Below are positions 1 to 10,237 of a stretch of 64,000 nt of DNA, one piece after another. The stretch is from Mesodorylaimus sp. YZB2_4. Lineage: Eukaryota > Nematoda > Enoplea > Dorylaimida > Dorylaimidae. The translations under genes were made by a program, and so were the position numbers. The stretch is taken from NCBI GenBank assembly GCA_030248295.1, contig JASANH010000193.1, forward strand, positions 372,001-436,000, in the 5' to 3' direction. Under the pieces are notes generated by a model. The model did no database searches. It was not told the DNA's origin and saw only the letters and a program-made list of their open reading frames with translations. Position 1 is the stretch's first letter. Every line of letters begins with the position of its first letter.

Positions 1-127
1 CGTCTTTCGGCTTCGAGCCGCCGCACAGGACGACGATCAAGGCGATGCTCAACGACACGCACGCCGTCACCACGCCGCCCAACACAGCCATCATCCATTG
101 CTGCTGCTCGATCACCGATTGACTCAT
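1..127 (-). CDS. N-terminus of an unidentified single-pass membrane protein (partial, runs off left edge)
   Basis: Reading the minus strand from an ATG at 127 gives 42 codons open to the window edge. The protein starts MSQSVIEQQQWMMAVLGG and continues into a hydrophobic stretch of about 22 residues (roughly residues 12-35, rich in V, A, L, I). It ends with a short polar/basic GGSKPKD segment. A signal anchor or N-terminal transmembrane helix is the simplest reading. I do not recognise the family. GC-rich codon choice matches other genes here. The ORF is too short to exclude chance, but no stop interrupts it and the hydrophobic profile is typical of a membrane anchor. Confidence 0.45.
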   Translation of the reverse strand, partial: MSQSVIEQQQWMMAVLGGVVTACVSLSIALIVVLCGGSKPKD

Positions 128-448
128 TTCGGGTATTGGCGCCATTGCTCGCACGCTTCCGCTCGTACCCTTCCTTCGATTCAAGACACGCCTGTGGACC
201 GGTTCGACCTTTGCTCGCACGTGCACGGAATGATAAGGGGTGCTTGGAGTGCTGCTTATATGCCCTCTCAAAGCAACCGAAGTGAGAAAGTGTAAAGGAA
301 AGTGTGATCTTCCTGAGAGTGCTCACGGGAGTAATCGCGGAATGCCTGATGTGGCGCGAACCATCATGGGATCGGAGTGCAATAGCAAGTGGTCCAGATG
401 GTATTCCAGCGACACATCGACAGCATTTTGGCCCCGATCAAAAGTGTG

Positions 449-632
449 TAACCAAGCCTGGCAGGCATAGGAGGGAGGCGGCCGACCGAAGTCAGCGGGA
501 CAAAAACGCCGATTGGAGCAGGCAAGTCTTGCGACTATACTTATGGCTGAAACATCAACCCGAGGGGTTGACCGAGGGGTTCCCAGCCAGGGGTCTCCCA
601 CTCACCATGGCCTACCAGGCACGAGAGTTACA
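449..632 (+). repeat. Family A repeat, copy 1 (MITE-like, imperfect terminal inverted repeats)
   Basis: The first of three related copies in the window (others at 17114-17303 and 62334-62491). All share an interior with GGAGGGAG, a GAAACAYCAACCCGAGGG-like block and a CCATGGCCT-like block near the end. The termini are inverted: the start reads TGTAACC followed by GCCTGGCAGGC, and the reverse complement of the end reads TGTAACTCTCGTGCCTGG. About 184 bases with no coding capacity of its own suggests a non-autonomous DNA transposon. I could not define a convincing target-site duplication. Confidence 0.65.
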
Positions 633-652
633 TTCCTTCCTGGATTGCCCGG

Positions 653-835
653 GTGCAGCAGCTGTCGCCGGATGAGAAGGCGATGTACTTCCCGGATGAG
701 GATAACGGTGGTATTCCGTTTGGACATGACGAGTCTTTGGTTTCGGTGGAGTCAGTGCCGTCGGGTGACGACGGACAAGTACTGACTCCAGTGGTCGGGG
801 TAGTGGCCCCTGGGCCAGTTTCGATGGTGGCTTGA
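653..835 (+). other. Weak acidic ORF inside a repeat-rich stretch
   Basis: A 60-codon reading frame begins MQQLSPDEKAMYFPDED and is rich in D, G, S and V. It follows the family A copy directly and could be the tail of a mobile-element protein, since the region to about 1650 contains no recognisable host gene. I see no domain. The flanking sequence up to a purine-rich tract at 1639-1650 (aaggaggggagg) has no other supportable feature. Confidence 0.15.
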
Positions 836-1697
836 TTCGTCGTGGAGTGGCCCACGGATGCGCCCGGCCAGAGGGTTCGTCTGGTTGGGATCGACTAACT
901 CTAAGGTGTGGCTCATTTTTGTTTTCTTTTTAAGTGGGCTGTACCAATTTTTTCGGCCCCGCCTCAGCCGTGTGGTAGACTTCGTGGGGATTTCTTGGTT
1001 TCACTGATGTACGGTGCATTATTCGTCCGCCTAGTCTGTCGACATCTGGACTGGGTTACGGAGTCTGGACTATCTTCTAGTCTCTGTGCACACCCTCGGA
1101 TTTTCATGTCCGATTTACTGTACCTACTGGACATTGTCTGGTTATGTACGGGCACAGGCTTGACCCTGTCTTGGGGGGTTTCAGGCCGTGCTGGGGTCAG
1201 GAGGTTTAACGCTACCGGATGATTGTCTGGTAGTGTGCCTGGCCGGTGGTCCTCTTCCTTTTCAGCCATCGTCATCCAGCCACTGAAGAACGAGTGATGT
1301 TCTGTGATTCTGTTGTGTTGTGCTGGGGTGACGTGTGGTGATGAGCGTTGCTGTCCCAGGTACTTTGGAGTGCGCCTCTGTCGACCATAGGGCCGTCTGG
1401 GGAGTCGCATATGCGCGTGTCACCTGGGGGACTGGCTGGACAACAGCAGTTGCCTATCTTCACTGATCTCCTCTGACTCCGGTTTCGGGTTCCTGGTATC
1501 GCTGCTTGCTGGGCCTTCTCTCACTGGTTCGTCTGATCCCTGCTTTCTTAGCCTGACCGACTTGGACTATTTTTCTGGGATCCCTTATTTGAAGGTGTCC
1601 TACTTTTCACGGGAAACTTGGGGTCACGCTTCTTTTAAGGAGGGGAGGAATGTAGTAGGCATGGACTAGGCATGTACTATGCCCTCTGGCCTATGAG

Positions 1698-2011
1698 TGC
1701 ACTGGTTCAGGGAACTGGTCCGCCTCTTCTAAGTCAGGGCCAGCACGAGACCGAGAGCGAGCTCGAGCGAGGTCGAGTGACTGGTCTGATTGTAGGCATC
1801 GGTATACAACTAGTCTTGAGTTCCTGGTCTGACCTTGCTCTGTGAGCACTTCGGGCTCAGGTCCGTCAGAACCCCTTTGACGGCAGACACGTGCGGCTGC
1901 TCCCTGAATCGTGAGTCTATACGGCCTCCTTGGTGTGGGACAGTAAGTGTTCAAGAAGTGTCCGCGGACTGCGCGGGTTGGTTCCTGTGGCTTGAGCCAT
2001 CCTCTGGTCAG
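1698..2011 (+). repeat. Dispersed repeat B, copy 1
   Basis: This segment is clearly related to 46476-46718. Shared blocks in the same order are tgcactggttcag, cgagtgactggt, aggtccgtcagaaccc, gcggactgcg and ggcttgagcc. It lies just after a purine-rich tract (1639-1650), a position where an LTR would follow a polypurine tract, but no matching second LTR is visible. It is therefore annotated only as a dispersed repeat. Confidence 0.6.
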
Positions 2012-2459
2012 CCCTAGCTCTGTCCTAGGGCGAGCCAAGGATTTCAAATGGCAGTAGAGCGGGAAAAGGGGTCAGGTTGTGAGCACGATTAAAGTGTGCA
2101 GGGTTGGCATGGAATGCTCGCTGAAGGTAAACGAGTGAATAGTACATATGATGCCGATACAGGGGCACACCTCAACACGGCGCCAAATAATATTCTCATT
2201 CTGTTGGCACTAACAAAGTCTTCCTGGCTTGTCTTAAAATGACAATACGATTCGCAACGGAAGTTTATTCGCTTATTTCTGCCGTTTCTTATCAAAATCA
2301 CCAAAAAGTCAAACAAAACAGGTGGTTAATTATGTAACTCCGCTCATTATGACAAAAATCTAAATTCGATATGATCACGAAATGCTCACAAGTCATCGCA
2401 TTTTTAAGAAAATGTTCTGTCAGAGCGATTCCTTCTGTGAAATCTCGCATTCGAACGGG

Positions 2460-2504
2460 GCTCGTGGCCAGGTAGCTCGTGGCTAGGTAGCTCGTGGCTA
2501 CTCA
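2460..2504. repeat. Three tandem copies of a 15-base unit
   Basis: The unit gctcgtggcYaggta is repeated at 2460-2474, 2475-2489 and 2490-2504 (the last copy diverges at its 3' end). It is a short minisatellite with no gene around it. Confidence 0.7.
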
Positions 2505-2567
2505 CTACAGGTGCACATCACAGCGAGTGTTCGATTCGTGGCCCCGTAAATTATTTTGCGCGTGATA

Positions 2568-2738
2568 TGTCCCTTCAGCGTTCTCCAGCGTTTGGTGATA
2601 TATTAAAAAAGGAACATGAGAATGAACCAACAGTTGACTTTCGTCTCGAAATTTCTCTCATTCTAGCACAACATCTTGTGTTAAAGTCAGAGGTCGTGTG
2701 TGGTGTTGAAAATTTAGTGTCTGATTCAGACCACTGAG
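2568..2738 (+). CDS. Small hypothetical ORF (56 codons)
   Basis: The ORF starts MSLQRSPAFGDILKKEHENE and ends LVSDSDH. The composition is protein-like, with an amphipathic middle (VDFRLEISLILAQHL). It lies just upstream of an acceptor-like tract (ctgtctttacag, ending 2764) that begins the next coding stretch, so it may be an upstream exon of the 2765-3316 gene. I found no good donor to prove that. No family recognised. Confidence 0.25.
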
Positions 2739-2764
2739 TCCTATTTTTACACTGTCTTTACAGG

Positions 2765-3316
2765 TTAGCAAAAGTGATCTCTGCATTGTCCAATTGCGAC
2801 TCTTTCACGATCGGCTATCTGGTAGTTCGCCGCCGCAACGTTGTACAAGTGGCCGTGAAGCAGAAAACTCCAATGGCTCCACTGGCGCAATTTCATGCAG
2901 TCGGCGTCAACGCTGTGCCCTCGTCTACCTCGATGTCGTTTATGACGATTGTCAGTATCACTTTCTTAATCACCGCTCTTCTTTGCGCATGCTGTCGTCG
3001 AGAAGAAAAGAAATCGGACCTTCGCCACCGCCACTGCCTTCGTCAGAGCAAGAGCCAATTTCTCCGAAAGGCAAAGGCGATCCTGGTTCGTCGTCTCTAC
3101 AATCCAAGACGAAATCGGTGGACTCGGATGGTAAGAAAGGAAAAGAAGATGGCGACGACGATTCCATTATTGTGGCCAACGAACAAGCATCGCTCGCTGT
3201 CCAGACCACTCAAATGCCGGCTGATCTAGACGAGCTAGACACGGTAAGCTTGACCCTTTCAAGTGGGCTGGTTATTGGCTCGGTTGACTGCAACTTTGAT
3301 TTTAGGGTCTCTGAAC
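2765..3316 (+). CDS. Probable single-pass membrane protein gene with a one-base frame break
   Basis: After an acceptor at 2764, one frame encodes an extracellular-looking stretch. It continues into a transmembrane segment (MSFMTIVSITFLITALLC, about 2935-2990) and a CACCRREEK juxtamembrane end. The other frame then takes over at the A-rich tract around 3001-3016 and encodes a Ser/Pro/Lys-rich acidic tail (EIGPSPPPLPSSEQEP onward). That tail runs to a GTAAGC donor at 3241-3246. A short last exon after the TTTTAG near 3305 ends in a stop almost at once. The switch of frame at gaagaaaagaaa looks like a single-base indel in a homopolymer-like run. It could be an assembly error, an allele, or a broken gene. 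No family recognised. Confidence 0.4.
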
Positions 3317-4350
3317 ACATTTTTCGATGAGGACTGGCGCATCGGTGGATAGTGCAAAAACGCCGAGCAGTAGAAAGAAGACGCCGAAGAAGGCGTGAGA
3401 GATGTGAGCCGAGTGGTTTGTGATTAGAGATTCGTGCTCCTACCTGTGATACTGATCGCGTGTATAATCAAATCCTTTTTGAACGCGGTGGTGTTTCATG
3501 ATTATGGCAGACTGATCTACACAAAGATGTTGCGGTTGGAAAAAGCTCACTTGCAACGCGTAGGAGTATTGTTTGAGAGTGTGATTGTTCTTGTCGCTGT
3601 CCACTCATTGTCAGTCTGAAGTTCTTTGACTACTCGAATAAGCTGATGCTTGGTCTGGCTAACTAGTCAATGCAATCAACTTGGTCGTAATAATGCAGGC
3701 AAACGCTACCCATGATGGGATGCTCGTTAGTCTTTGATGGCGGCAGGTGCTAAAAATATTTATCATTAAGTTTGAACGCTGAATGATGAACGCTTCATCC
3801 GCGTTGTTTCCGACGACACCTGCTCACTGGTGCGAGTTGTCCTGAACAGCATTTGACCTAGTCCTTGAAATGATCGCTGTACCGGTAGGACGACTATGCA
3901 AGTATGTGCAGCCGCCGTTACGAGTTGGATTGTCCTGACTTATTCACAATGCCATCCTGGTTATGCCAGCTAATAAGTGGCGGTGGAAAGCATTATGGCT
4001 CCCATCATGGTTCTGGTCGAGGCCGATGAAACTGAATCAGTAGTCCATGTGACGGCAGCGTGATCCAAGACAACAAGGAAGGGGTCGACTCCCGCCTGGG
4101 TAAACAATGTTTGCCAAATATGCGTTCCTTCGCCCTTGCGTGAGCTGTAACTACAGTGCTCGGATATGGATGAAGGATGACATGAAATGACATGACGTTT
4201 ACGTTGTCAGATTCGGTGTCGTTTATTGTCCTGATGTGCTCGCAAGTGTCTTGCTAATCGCTAACTGAAAGGAAACAGTAACGCCAAAGGTCGAATCAGG
4301 GAAACAATGAGAGCCATTTCGTCCAGCTCTCAATTGTTTGAGTTTACCCA

Positions 4351-4378
4351 CCTCCTTTTATTGTAAAATAAAAGGAGG
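4351..4378. repeat. Perfect 12-bp hairpin with GTAA loop
   Basis: The arms are cctccttttatt (4351-4362) and aataaaaggagg (4367-4378), separated by gtaa. The arms are exact complements. It is not obviously a terminator or part of a gene. A second, imperfect inversion (gatatagtcgcgagac against gtctcgactatctc) lies 20-90 bases downstream. Confidence 0.75.
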
Positions 4379-4517
4379 CGGAAGATATTCGAGACCGGGC
4401 AGATATAGTCGCGAGACTCGCCTACCTCAAGTCGGAGTTTTTTGCCCAGAGACTTCGGTCTCGACTATCTCTCGCCGCCTGGGTGCTGGTTACAAGTAGA
4501 TGATGCGCTGAGTGACT

Positions 4518-4538
4518 GGGGGGGGGGGGGGGGGGGGG
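4518..4538 (+). repeat. Poly-G run (21 G)
   Basis: An uninterrupted run of G. Similar runs occur at 14520-14533 and 30493-30510, with shorter G/C runs at 37209-37219, 49431-49442 and 60414-60422. These are typical homopolymer satellites of intergenic and intronic DNA and likely places for assembly length errors. Confidence 0.8.
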
Positions 4539-4915
4539 AGGGGACTATGTGCACCGGAAGGCAACATGTTCTAATGGCTATAGATTTGTCTTTGTCATAA
4601 TCGTGCAAAAAGGCGCAAGCAAAAACGCTTCAGACGATGCCAGCAAAATACGACTTACAAATCTGCGCTCTATCAAATGGCCCAAAACAGCTTGCCCTGT
4701 CACTGTTCTTATAGGCTTAAAACTGCTGAAAGATGTTTTGATTTATCATCGTCGGTCTGGCTTGATTGATTAGGTTTCCATCAGCGCTAAATTTAGATGT
4801 AGACGTGGACAATGTGTCAGCCCATGACAGGAGATATGATATCAGTGTTTTCATATGAGTGAAAACAGCAGAAAAAAGGGCTTGTTTACCCGTGATTTGC
4901 ATGAGTGTCAGAAGC

Positions 4916-4923
4916 TATAAATA
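4916..4923 (+). promoter_or_regulatory. TATA box of the TIL-domain gene
   Basis: TATAAATA lies 93 bases before the ATG at 5016, which leaves room for a start site near 4945-4950 and a short leader. It is the only good TATA sequence upstream of this gene. Confidence 0.5.
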
Positions 4924-5015
4924 AGAAAGCCCAACTTTGAGGCAAGTCGGTGCTCACAATACAGTTGCGAAATCAGTTCTTGGAACGCGAAGTTCTAATC
5001 GAGCCTGAATATTCA

Positions 5016-5961
5016 ATGCCAGCGATGTCCCTTCGCTACGCCTGCGTGCTGTTGTGGGTAACATGCGCCATTGAGCTCGGAGTAAGCTAATGTTGTTCGG
5101 TTGCAAAACCCAAAATGTTAAATCCCCTTTCCAGGTTGCTATACCAACAATTCCACCCAGCGGTCAACGTGGGGAGAATGCAGAGTATCGAAAATGCGGT
5201 TCAGCATGTGCTCCAACTTGCAAATATCCGAGTCCGCCGCCATTCTGCATTCTCAAGTGTGTCGAAGGATGCATTTGCAAAGCGGGCCTTTTTGAAAGCC
5301 GTAAATGGCGCTTGCTTACGACCAGACCAATTCAAGCAGGAGCCAGCGATTGTAAGTCGAGGTCGCGGCGGAGCCTAAAACGGATCAAATTGATGTTTTT
5401 AGGCAATGCAAAAACCGCACGGGGATCCATTGGTGGCTGCCAAAGCTCCGTACTGCGGTGCCAACGAAGAGTATCGCCAATGCGGACCATCATGCGCCCC
5501 AACCTGTGCTACGCCGATACCTCCGCCATGGTGCAGCCTCCGTTGCAGTGGCCCAAGATGTGCGTGTAAGGATGGGTTAGGTTATGTGCGCAATGAAGGA
5601 GGTGTGTGCATTGCATTTGGCAACTGCCAACAACATGCGACTACTATCGTGGAACCGGTGATTATGTCCTTTCACGAGATCACCAGGTCACCCAGTCTAA
5701 ATCCACGTAAGTGTGAGCCTTCACGTCACGTGCCTTATCAAATAACGATGCCCTTCGATTGTGCGGCCAGGTTGCCCAACGGACAAAGAAATCTATCATT
5801 TTTGTGGCTTACAACTAAACTGCATAGCCAGCTGCAAAATCCCAATGACACCCAAGTGCATGGAGCGCAAATGCACTCCAGGATGCATGTGCCGTGAACC
5901 ACTTGTTCGCCATGAGGACGGAAGCTGTGTTGAGAAAACCGAGTGCCCGATGGCCAGCTGA
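5016..5961 (+). CDS. Secreted protein with three TIL (trypsin-inhibitor-like) domains
   Basis: Four exons: 5016-5081, 5135-5351, 5403-5706 and 5771-5961. Exon 1 is a signal peptide (MPAMSLRYACVLLWVTCAIE). Each later exon carries one cysteine-rich TIL module. Diagnostic parts are CGSACAPTC with CVEGCICK in the first, CGPSCAPTC with CACKDGL in the second, and CIASC with CTPGCMC in the third. TIL domains are compact disulphide-bonded serine-protease-inhibitor folds, so an extracellular inhibitor is likely; the target is unknown. In exon 2 the frame breaks near 5295-5300: CKAGLFES is in one frame and NGACLRPDQ in the next, and the exon length is one base too long. One extra base explains both. 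AATAAA follows at 6286-6291. Confidence 0.8.
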
Positions 5962-6604
5962 TCTAGATTAGGTCAGCAATGGGAAGAGGTCAAGAAAATA
6001 TTCACAGCCAACGTTTTTTGCTAAACTTGTGTCAACCACGCTCTTTCTTACTGACTCTGAACTACCATACGTATCTTTAACATTGGCCGTGATTTTCGTA
6101 AAAAAATTTTGCTTGCATGATCTCCTTGTCCCTTGCCACAGGTCACTGCCGTGCTTCTGCAACGTAGGATCGATAGGCGATCACAAAGGAACCAACACGA
6201 GATCACGATACTGTTACGTAAGTACTTCTGTTTCGCTCGGCCATTTAGAATTCAACGCGTACATTGCGTCAGGACGCCAATATGCAATAAAATGGTCAAA
6301 TATCTGACGTGAACTAGTTGTAAAGATGGACACCATGAGATTGCTCGTATATGCATTCACACTCGCGATCAGTCAGCCAGACTTGTAAAAAAGTCGGGCA
6401 CTAACTTTGAGGCTTCTTCAAAACATCCACGAAATAGTGGCTATATTCAAAATGTAAGTGTACAGTATTCGCTACTGTAGCTGGAGTGCACGACTTGTTG
6501 TACCATGATTCCAGACATTTTGTTCCTGCCTTGTGATATTATCCTTTTGTCAGTCCAGAGCACATAGAAAGCATAAAAAATATGCAATAGAAAAAGAAAC
6601 GCGT
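5962..6604. other. 3' flank between convergent genes
   Basis: This holds the presumed 3'UTR of the TIL gene with a poly(A) signal AATAAA at 6286-6291. The 3' end of the minus-strand metallo-beta-lactamase gene lies on the other side. No further gene seen. Confidence 0.5.
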
Positions 6605-7986
6605 TCACATCTCGTCTTTGTCGTTGGAGTTTGAGAACATGTTCCATGCCGAGTCGAATGGTTTGGTCAGGTTGGCCCATTTGCTTAACGAGAAATTCCC
6701 AACCATTTTGTGCAAAGATAAATTGTCGACCAGGTTTTCAAAGGAGAAATTACTTGGCATTTGAAGTTGTTTTTGGAGATGGGAGAAGAAATCGGTAAAG
6801 TTTCCTGATGGCATGGATCTCATAGCAGTCGAGTTTCCCATGTCTGACATTCCTTTTGATATTTCGGAGATAAGTTTGGTGAATGAACTTTTCATGGCGT
6901 CCTTGATCGAATTAAGAGCCGAGTGCATGTCGTTTGAATTCATGCTCATGCACGAGCAAGTTGAATCGCGTTCTGTCTCGGATAGAAGCTTTTCTTTCAT
7001 TGCTTCAGTCACGGGGAAGCCACGTCCATGGCCGGGGATGATATAGTCGGAATCGGCAATTAACATTCGTCTGACTTTCTTTTGATCATCAGGGAATTGT
7101 GCCATGCTTCGCCATATTGCTTGATTATCGATGTCCTCGGACGAGATGAAGATATCGCCTGAATAAAACTGTGTGTATAGTGCAGTTCTACGTGATATCA
7201 TGGCTGGAGACTGCTTACCTGCCACAGACACGTTTCCATATTTGGTGGCGTTATAGACCAAGACTATGGTGTCATCAGCCGTGTGACCACGGGTGTGAAC
7301 TAGAGCCACATTGGGGCAGATGAAATGCATTTCAAATTCTTCTCCACGAGGGCCCTAAAACGGGGACTCAATTGAGTTCAGGTATGGCCTAAACTGCTCC
7401 TGAATCTGGTACCATTTTCTGTGATGGTTTCATCGGCATCAAAAGTTGATTATCCAAAGTCTTGCGCCCGACCACGTATGTGGCATAGTTAAACAGGTTC
7501 AAATTTCCAATGTGGTCCGGGTGGAAATGAGTGCTGATCACCAAAGTGATTTCGGTTGGAAGAATCTCATTCATAGCCAAAGCTGAAAAACAGAAATGAG
7601 CAGACGCCATATCTACTTTAGGAGATGTGTTTAGCTTCGGCTCTTACACCGTAGGACGTCCCTAGTATCCGATGGTACACCAGTGTCCACAATTATCTGA
7701 CAGTCTGGACCGTCCGATATGTATGTGATGCTTGATGTGAAACTAAAAATATTAAATAGTGAAAGCGGCATGATCGCCCCTTGGCACCCCAAAGTTCATC
7801 ACTGTAACCCACGCACTCAAAACTGCCATCCGATTTCTTCGACCAATACCCATCCTTGATTTCTTTGACTATAGGTCTGTTCTGCGCGTAGTCAAATTCT
7901 TTCGTAATTACCATCGCATTCTTGATAGGTGATGAGCACACAACGGCAAGTAGCCAAGAAATTCGCAGCACAGTAAAGGAGTTCAT
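6605..7986 (-). CDS. Secreted metallo-beta-lactamase-fold protein, MBLAC1-like, with a long C-terminal extension
   Basis: The start at 7986 gives a signal peptide (MNSFTVLRISWLLAVVCSSP). Exons are about 7790-7986, 7648-7742, 7413-7582, 7219-7354 and 6605-7158; the first junction is not resolved. The fold is shown by a strand with IIVDTGVPSDT, the zinc motif THFHPDHIGN (HxHxDH), the later metal His in HTRGHTADD, and PGHGRGF near the end. These match the MBLAC1 branch of hydrolases in order and spacing. Unlike compact family members, about 90 residues follow the fold. They are rich in S, N, M and F, with several N-glycosylation sequons, consistent with secretion. Substrate unknown. The gene is convergent with the TIL gene. 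Confidence 0.75.
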
Positions 7987-9118
7987 TTTCCCTGACAAGT
8001 TAAGGCCGTCGATGAGTGAAAATTCAGAATCAGAAAAATGTAAACCTCAAATAAATTAAAATTTGACAAACAGGTCAGAAATTTGACAAAGCGAGAACAT
8101 CAAAGGTTTTGTTCACGAACTTCATTGCGAAATAGAAAAGCAAAACTTGTGATATTTCCTATGTAACACCCACTGAAGCCTATTCAAAGCCTCGCTGAGC
8201 CTCCTTTGTTCGAGTATAACCAGACCTCGTCGACGAATCGGCCCAGGCCAACACCCATTCGTCCAAACGCTAATTCGCCCTGAGCGAATGCCAATTAGCC
8301 GGTGTAATTTGTCGAAACGATGCCAGTTAGGACGCTCACTTTGTGCATCGGCAATACGAACCTGTTTTTCAGAGCACAAAGCGGCTTTGTAAAAAGCCGG
8401 AAGTTCGCTAGCTGCTTGTAATTTTGGTGAAAATAAAATGAAGAGGTTCGTTGAATCATAAATGCTAGGTCAGATATGTGCTGTAAAAAGCGGTGAACTT
8501 GGAAATTGGATATACTCCAAAAAAGTTAGTGTAAATGAGGCTTGGTGATATGAAACGGTCATGCTCTGTGTCGCACTGCACATGAAAGGTGCCCATGCCT
8601 TTCTGAGCTGTGTCACGGATATTCTGTAAAAGTGTGTCCATCGACCGTGTTTTGCGACATTGAAAATAACATACCCCCTTAGACGCAATCGCACTGTGTT
8701 CATGGACATGTCTTTACCACATCATCAAACGCATGTGAGCACTATAACATCGATCTCAGGATATGCGCGGTTGCAATTGCGTCAAGAACGAATCTTATTT
8801 TAGTGCGACCACAATTGGCTCCCGTGAAATCAGCTTCGGAGATCCAATTTTGGAATCCAGGTCCCGCGGTTTCCGCAACTTTATCGTGATACTTTTTCTT
8901 TGTGTTGCTGCCAGCTGGCAAGCATTTTATTGCACGATCTTCAAACCGGCTTTGCTTAAGCTTTAACGAGCTCCAACACTTTCGAATCGATAGATGATAG
9001 TGGCCAATCAGAAAATGCACAATCAGTACACGCTGCTGTCCTTTAATTGAATCAGTCATCAGCTGATATCAGCAGACAGGTCAAAAGTCCAACATCAGCT
9101 AAGGTAAGTGTCGGCATT
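7987..9118. other. Intergenic, no supportable gene
   Basis: Open frames on both strands (for example 8742-9059 minus and 8763-8966 plus) overlap each other. They lack domains and splice context. The stretch probably holds the promoter of the minus-strand MBL-fold gene near 8000. Confidence 0.4.
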
Positions 9119-9865
9119 TCACTGCGATGCGCCTGCCATGATTCGCGCGCCGAGGGCGTGGTTACCAATGGCAGAAGCTTCCAGCACTGACGACGAGTGG
9201 CCAGACTCTTGAGACTCTCTCAGCGCTGTACCAGAGTCAGAAGAATGGATGGAGTCGGGAGAGGAAGAAGAATCGACAATGGATGACAGCAAAGCTACCA
9301 CCAAATTGAGTGAAGGCAACGAAGGAAGAGGCAGTGACGGCTAAACGAATCTGTGATCGAGACCGAATTGCTCAAACTACAGGAGAAACTACGAGCTGAG
9401 TTATAGGCTTAGCCAAAAGAAGAGTTCCGAGTCCACGATCGATGAGCCCGCTCCCGAGTATGTTGAGAAGAGCGCAGATACGAGCACAGTGGTGAGTGCG
9501 AGAAACTCGGATGCGCAGTCGCGACATAAAATATCCGTCGCTTTTAGAGCGGTCAGGCACCTCCGCCTTCGCCTTCGTTGTAGGCTGGATCAATGGCATC
9601 GCTAACGGGTCCAGCGGTAAGAGTGCCAGTCATGAGCTCGCAGTCGACGGCTCCATCGTTTCAGGCGTCGATGCAATCGATCGATCTCCCAACAAGCCAT
9701 GGATTCTAGCAGATGCACTCACATCCGCCCCGAAGGGTGCGAGGTCGCGGGCCGCAGTCTTGGAAGATGCCGCACCACCAGTAAGAGCAGGCTCGTCGTC
9801 AAAGTCCAAGTTTCCCGAGTTCACCCGTGACCTTTTAGGATGACTCGAAGAACAGCAAAGAAATG
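9119..9865 (+). CDS. Possible multi-exon gene for a low-complexity, partly coiled-coil protein (structure unresolved)
   Basis: Several short coding-like islands lie in order on the plus strand. They are an acidic Ser/Glu stretch near 9165-9300 (ASSTDDEWPDS, SEEWMESGEEEES), a coiled-coil-like piece at 9345-9402 (NESVIETELLKLQEKLRAEL), and SSESTIDEPAPEYVEKS at 9423-9473. An Ala/Ser-rich exon after an acceptor near 9708 follows, whose last codons join across a 59-base intron (GTAAGA to TTTTAG, about 9780-9839) to DDSKNSKEM and a stop. Individual junctions look plausible but I could not build one continuous frame through all of them. It may be a real disordered protein or a decayed gene. No family recognised. 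Confidence 0.3.
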
Positions 9866-10237
9866 TGATCTACCTGAAGTTTTCGTCGAGAGACGCCAGT
9901 GACAAATCGATTTTCTGTCGGTGTGTGGGTGAAAAGTCTGATAAAAGATGTGTTCCCACGGCAAACATGGTCCCAATACAGTCATTGTGGATGAGCAGAT
10001 GGCCGTATCAGTTGCCAGTATCCATTCTCCATGTCCCAAGTTGCTCATCAAGTGACCGTCTGGCTGAAACTCGCAAGCATCCAAAATAGTTCGTTTGTTT
10101 GCCCGCCCACTTTTTTGAGGTGCTCGAATGGCTGTCTTCTTGAAGAGAGAATAGTATTTTTGGTATTTGGCCTGCTCTCGAATACGGTACAAGCAAATGC
10201 GAGGGATAGTGTTTGGCCAGTTTGAATTGAGCAACTA

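Larger units (their letters stand above)
3317..4915. other. No gene seen; hairpin, poly-G run
   Basis: The open frames here are short and have no plausible splice structure. The stretch contains the perfect hairpin at 4351-4378 and the 21-base G run at 4518-4538 (listed separately). The last bases belong to the promoter of the TIL-domain gene. Confidence 0.5.

Noticed and set aside
1639..2050. Complete LTR retrotransposon
   Set aside because: A purine tract precedes repeat B, but there is no second LTR, primer-binding site, or gag/pol motif in the window.
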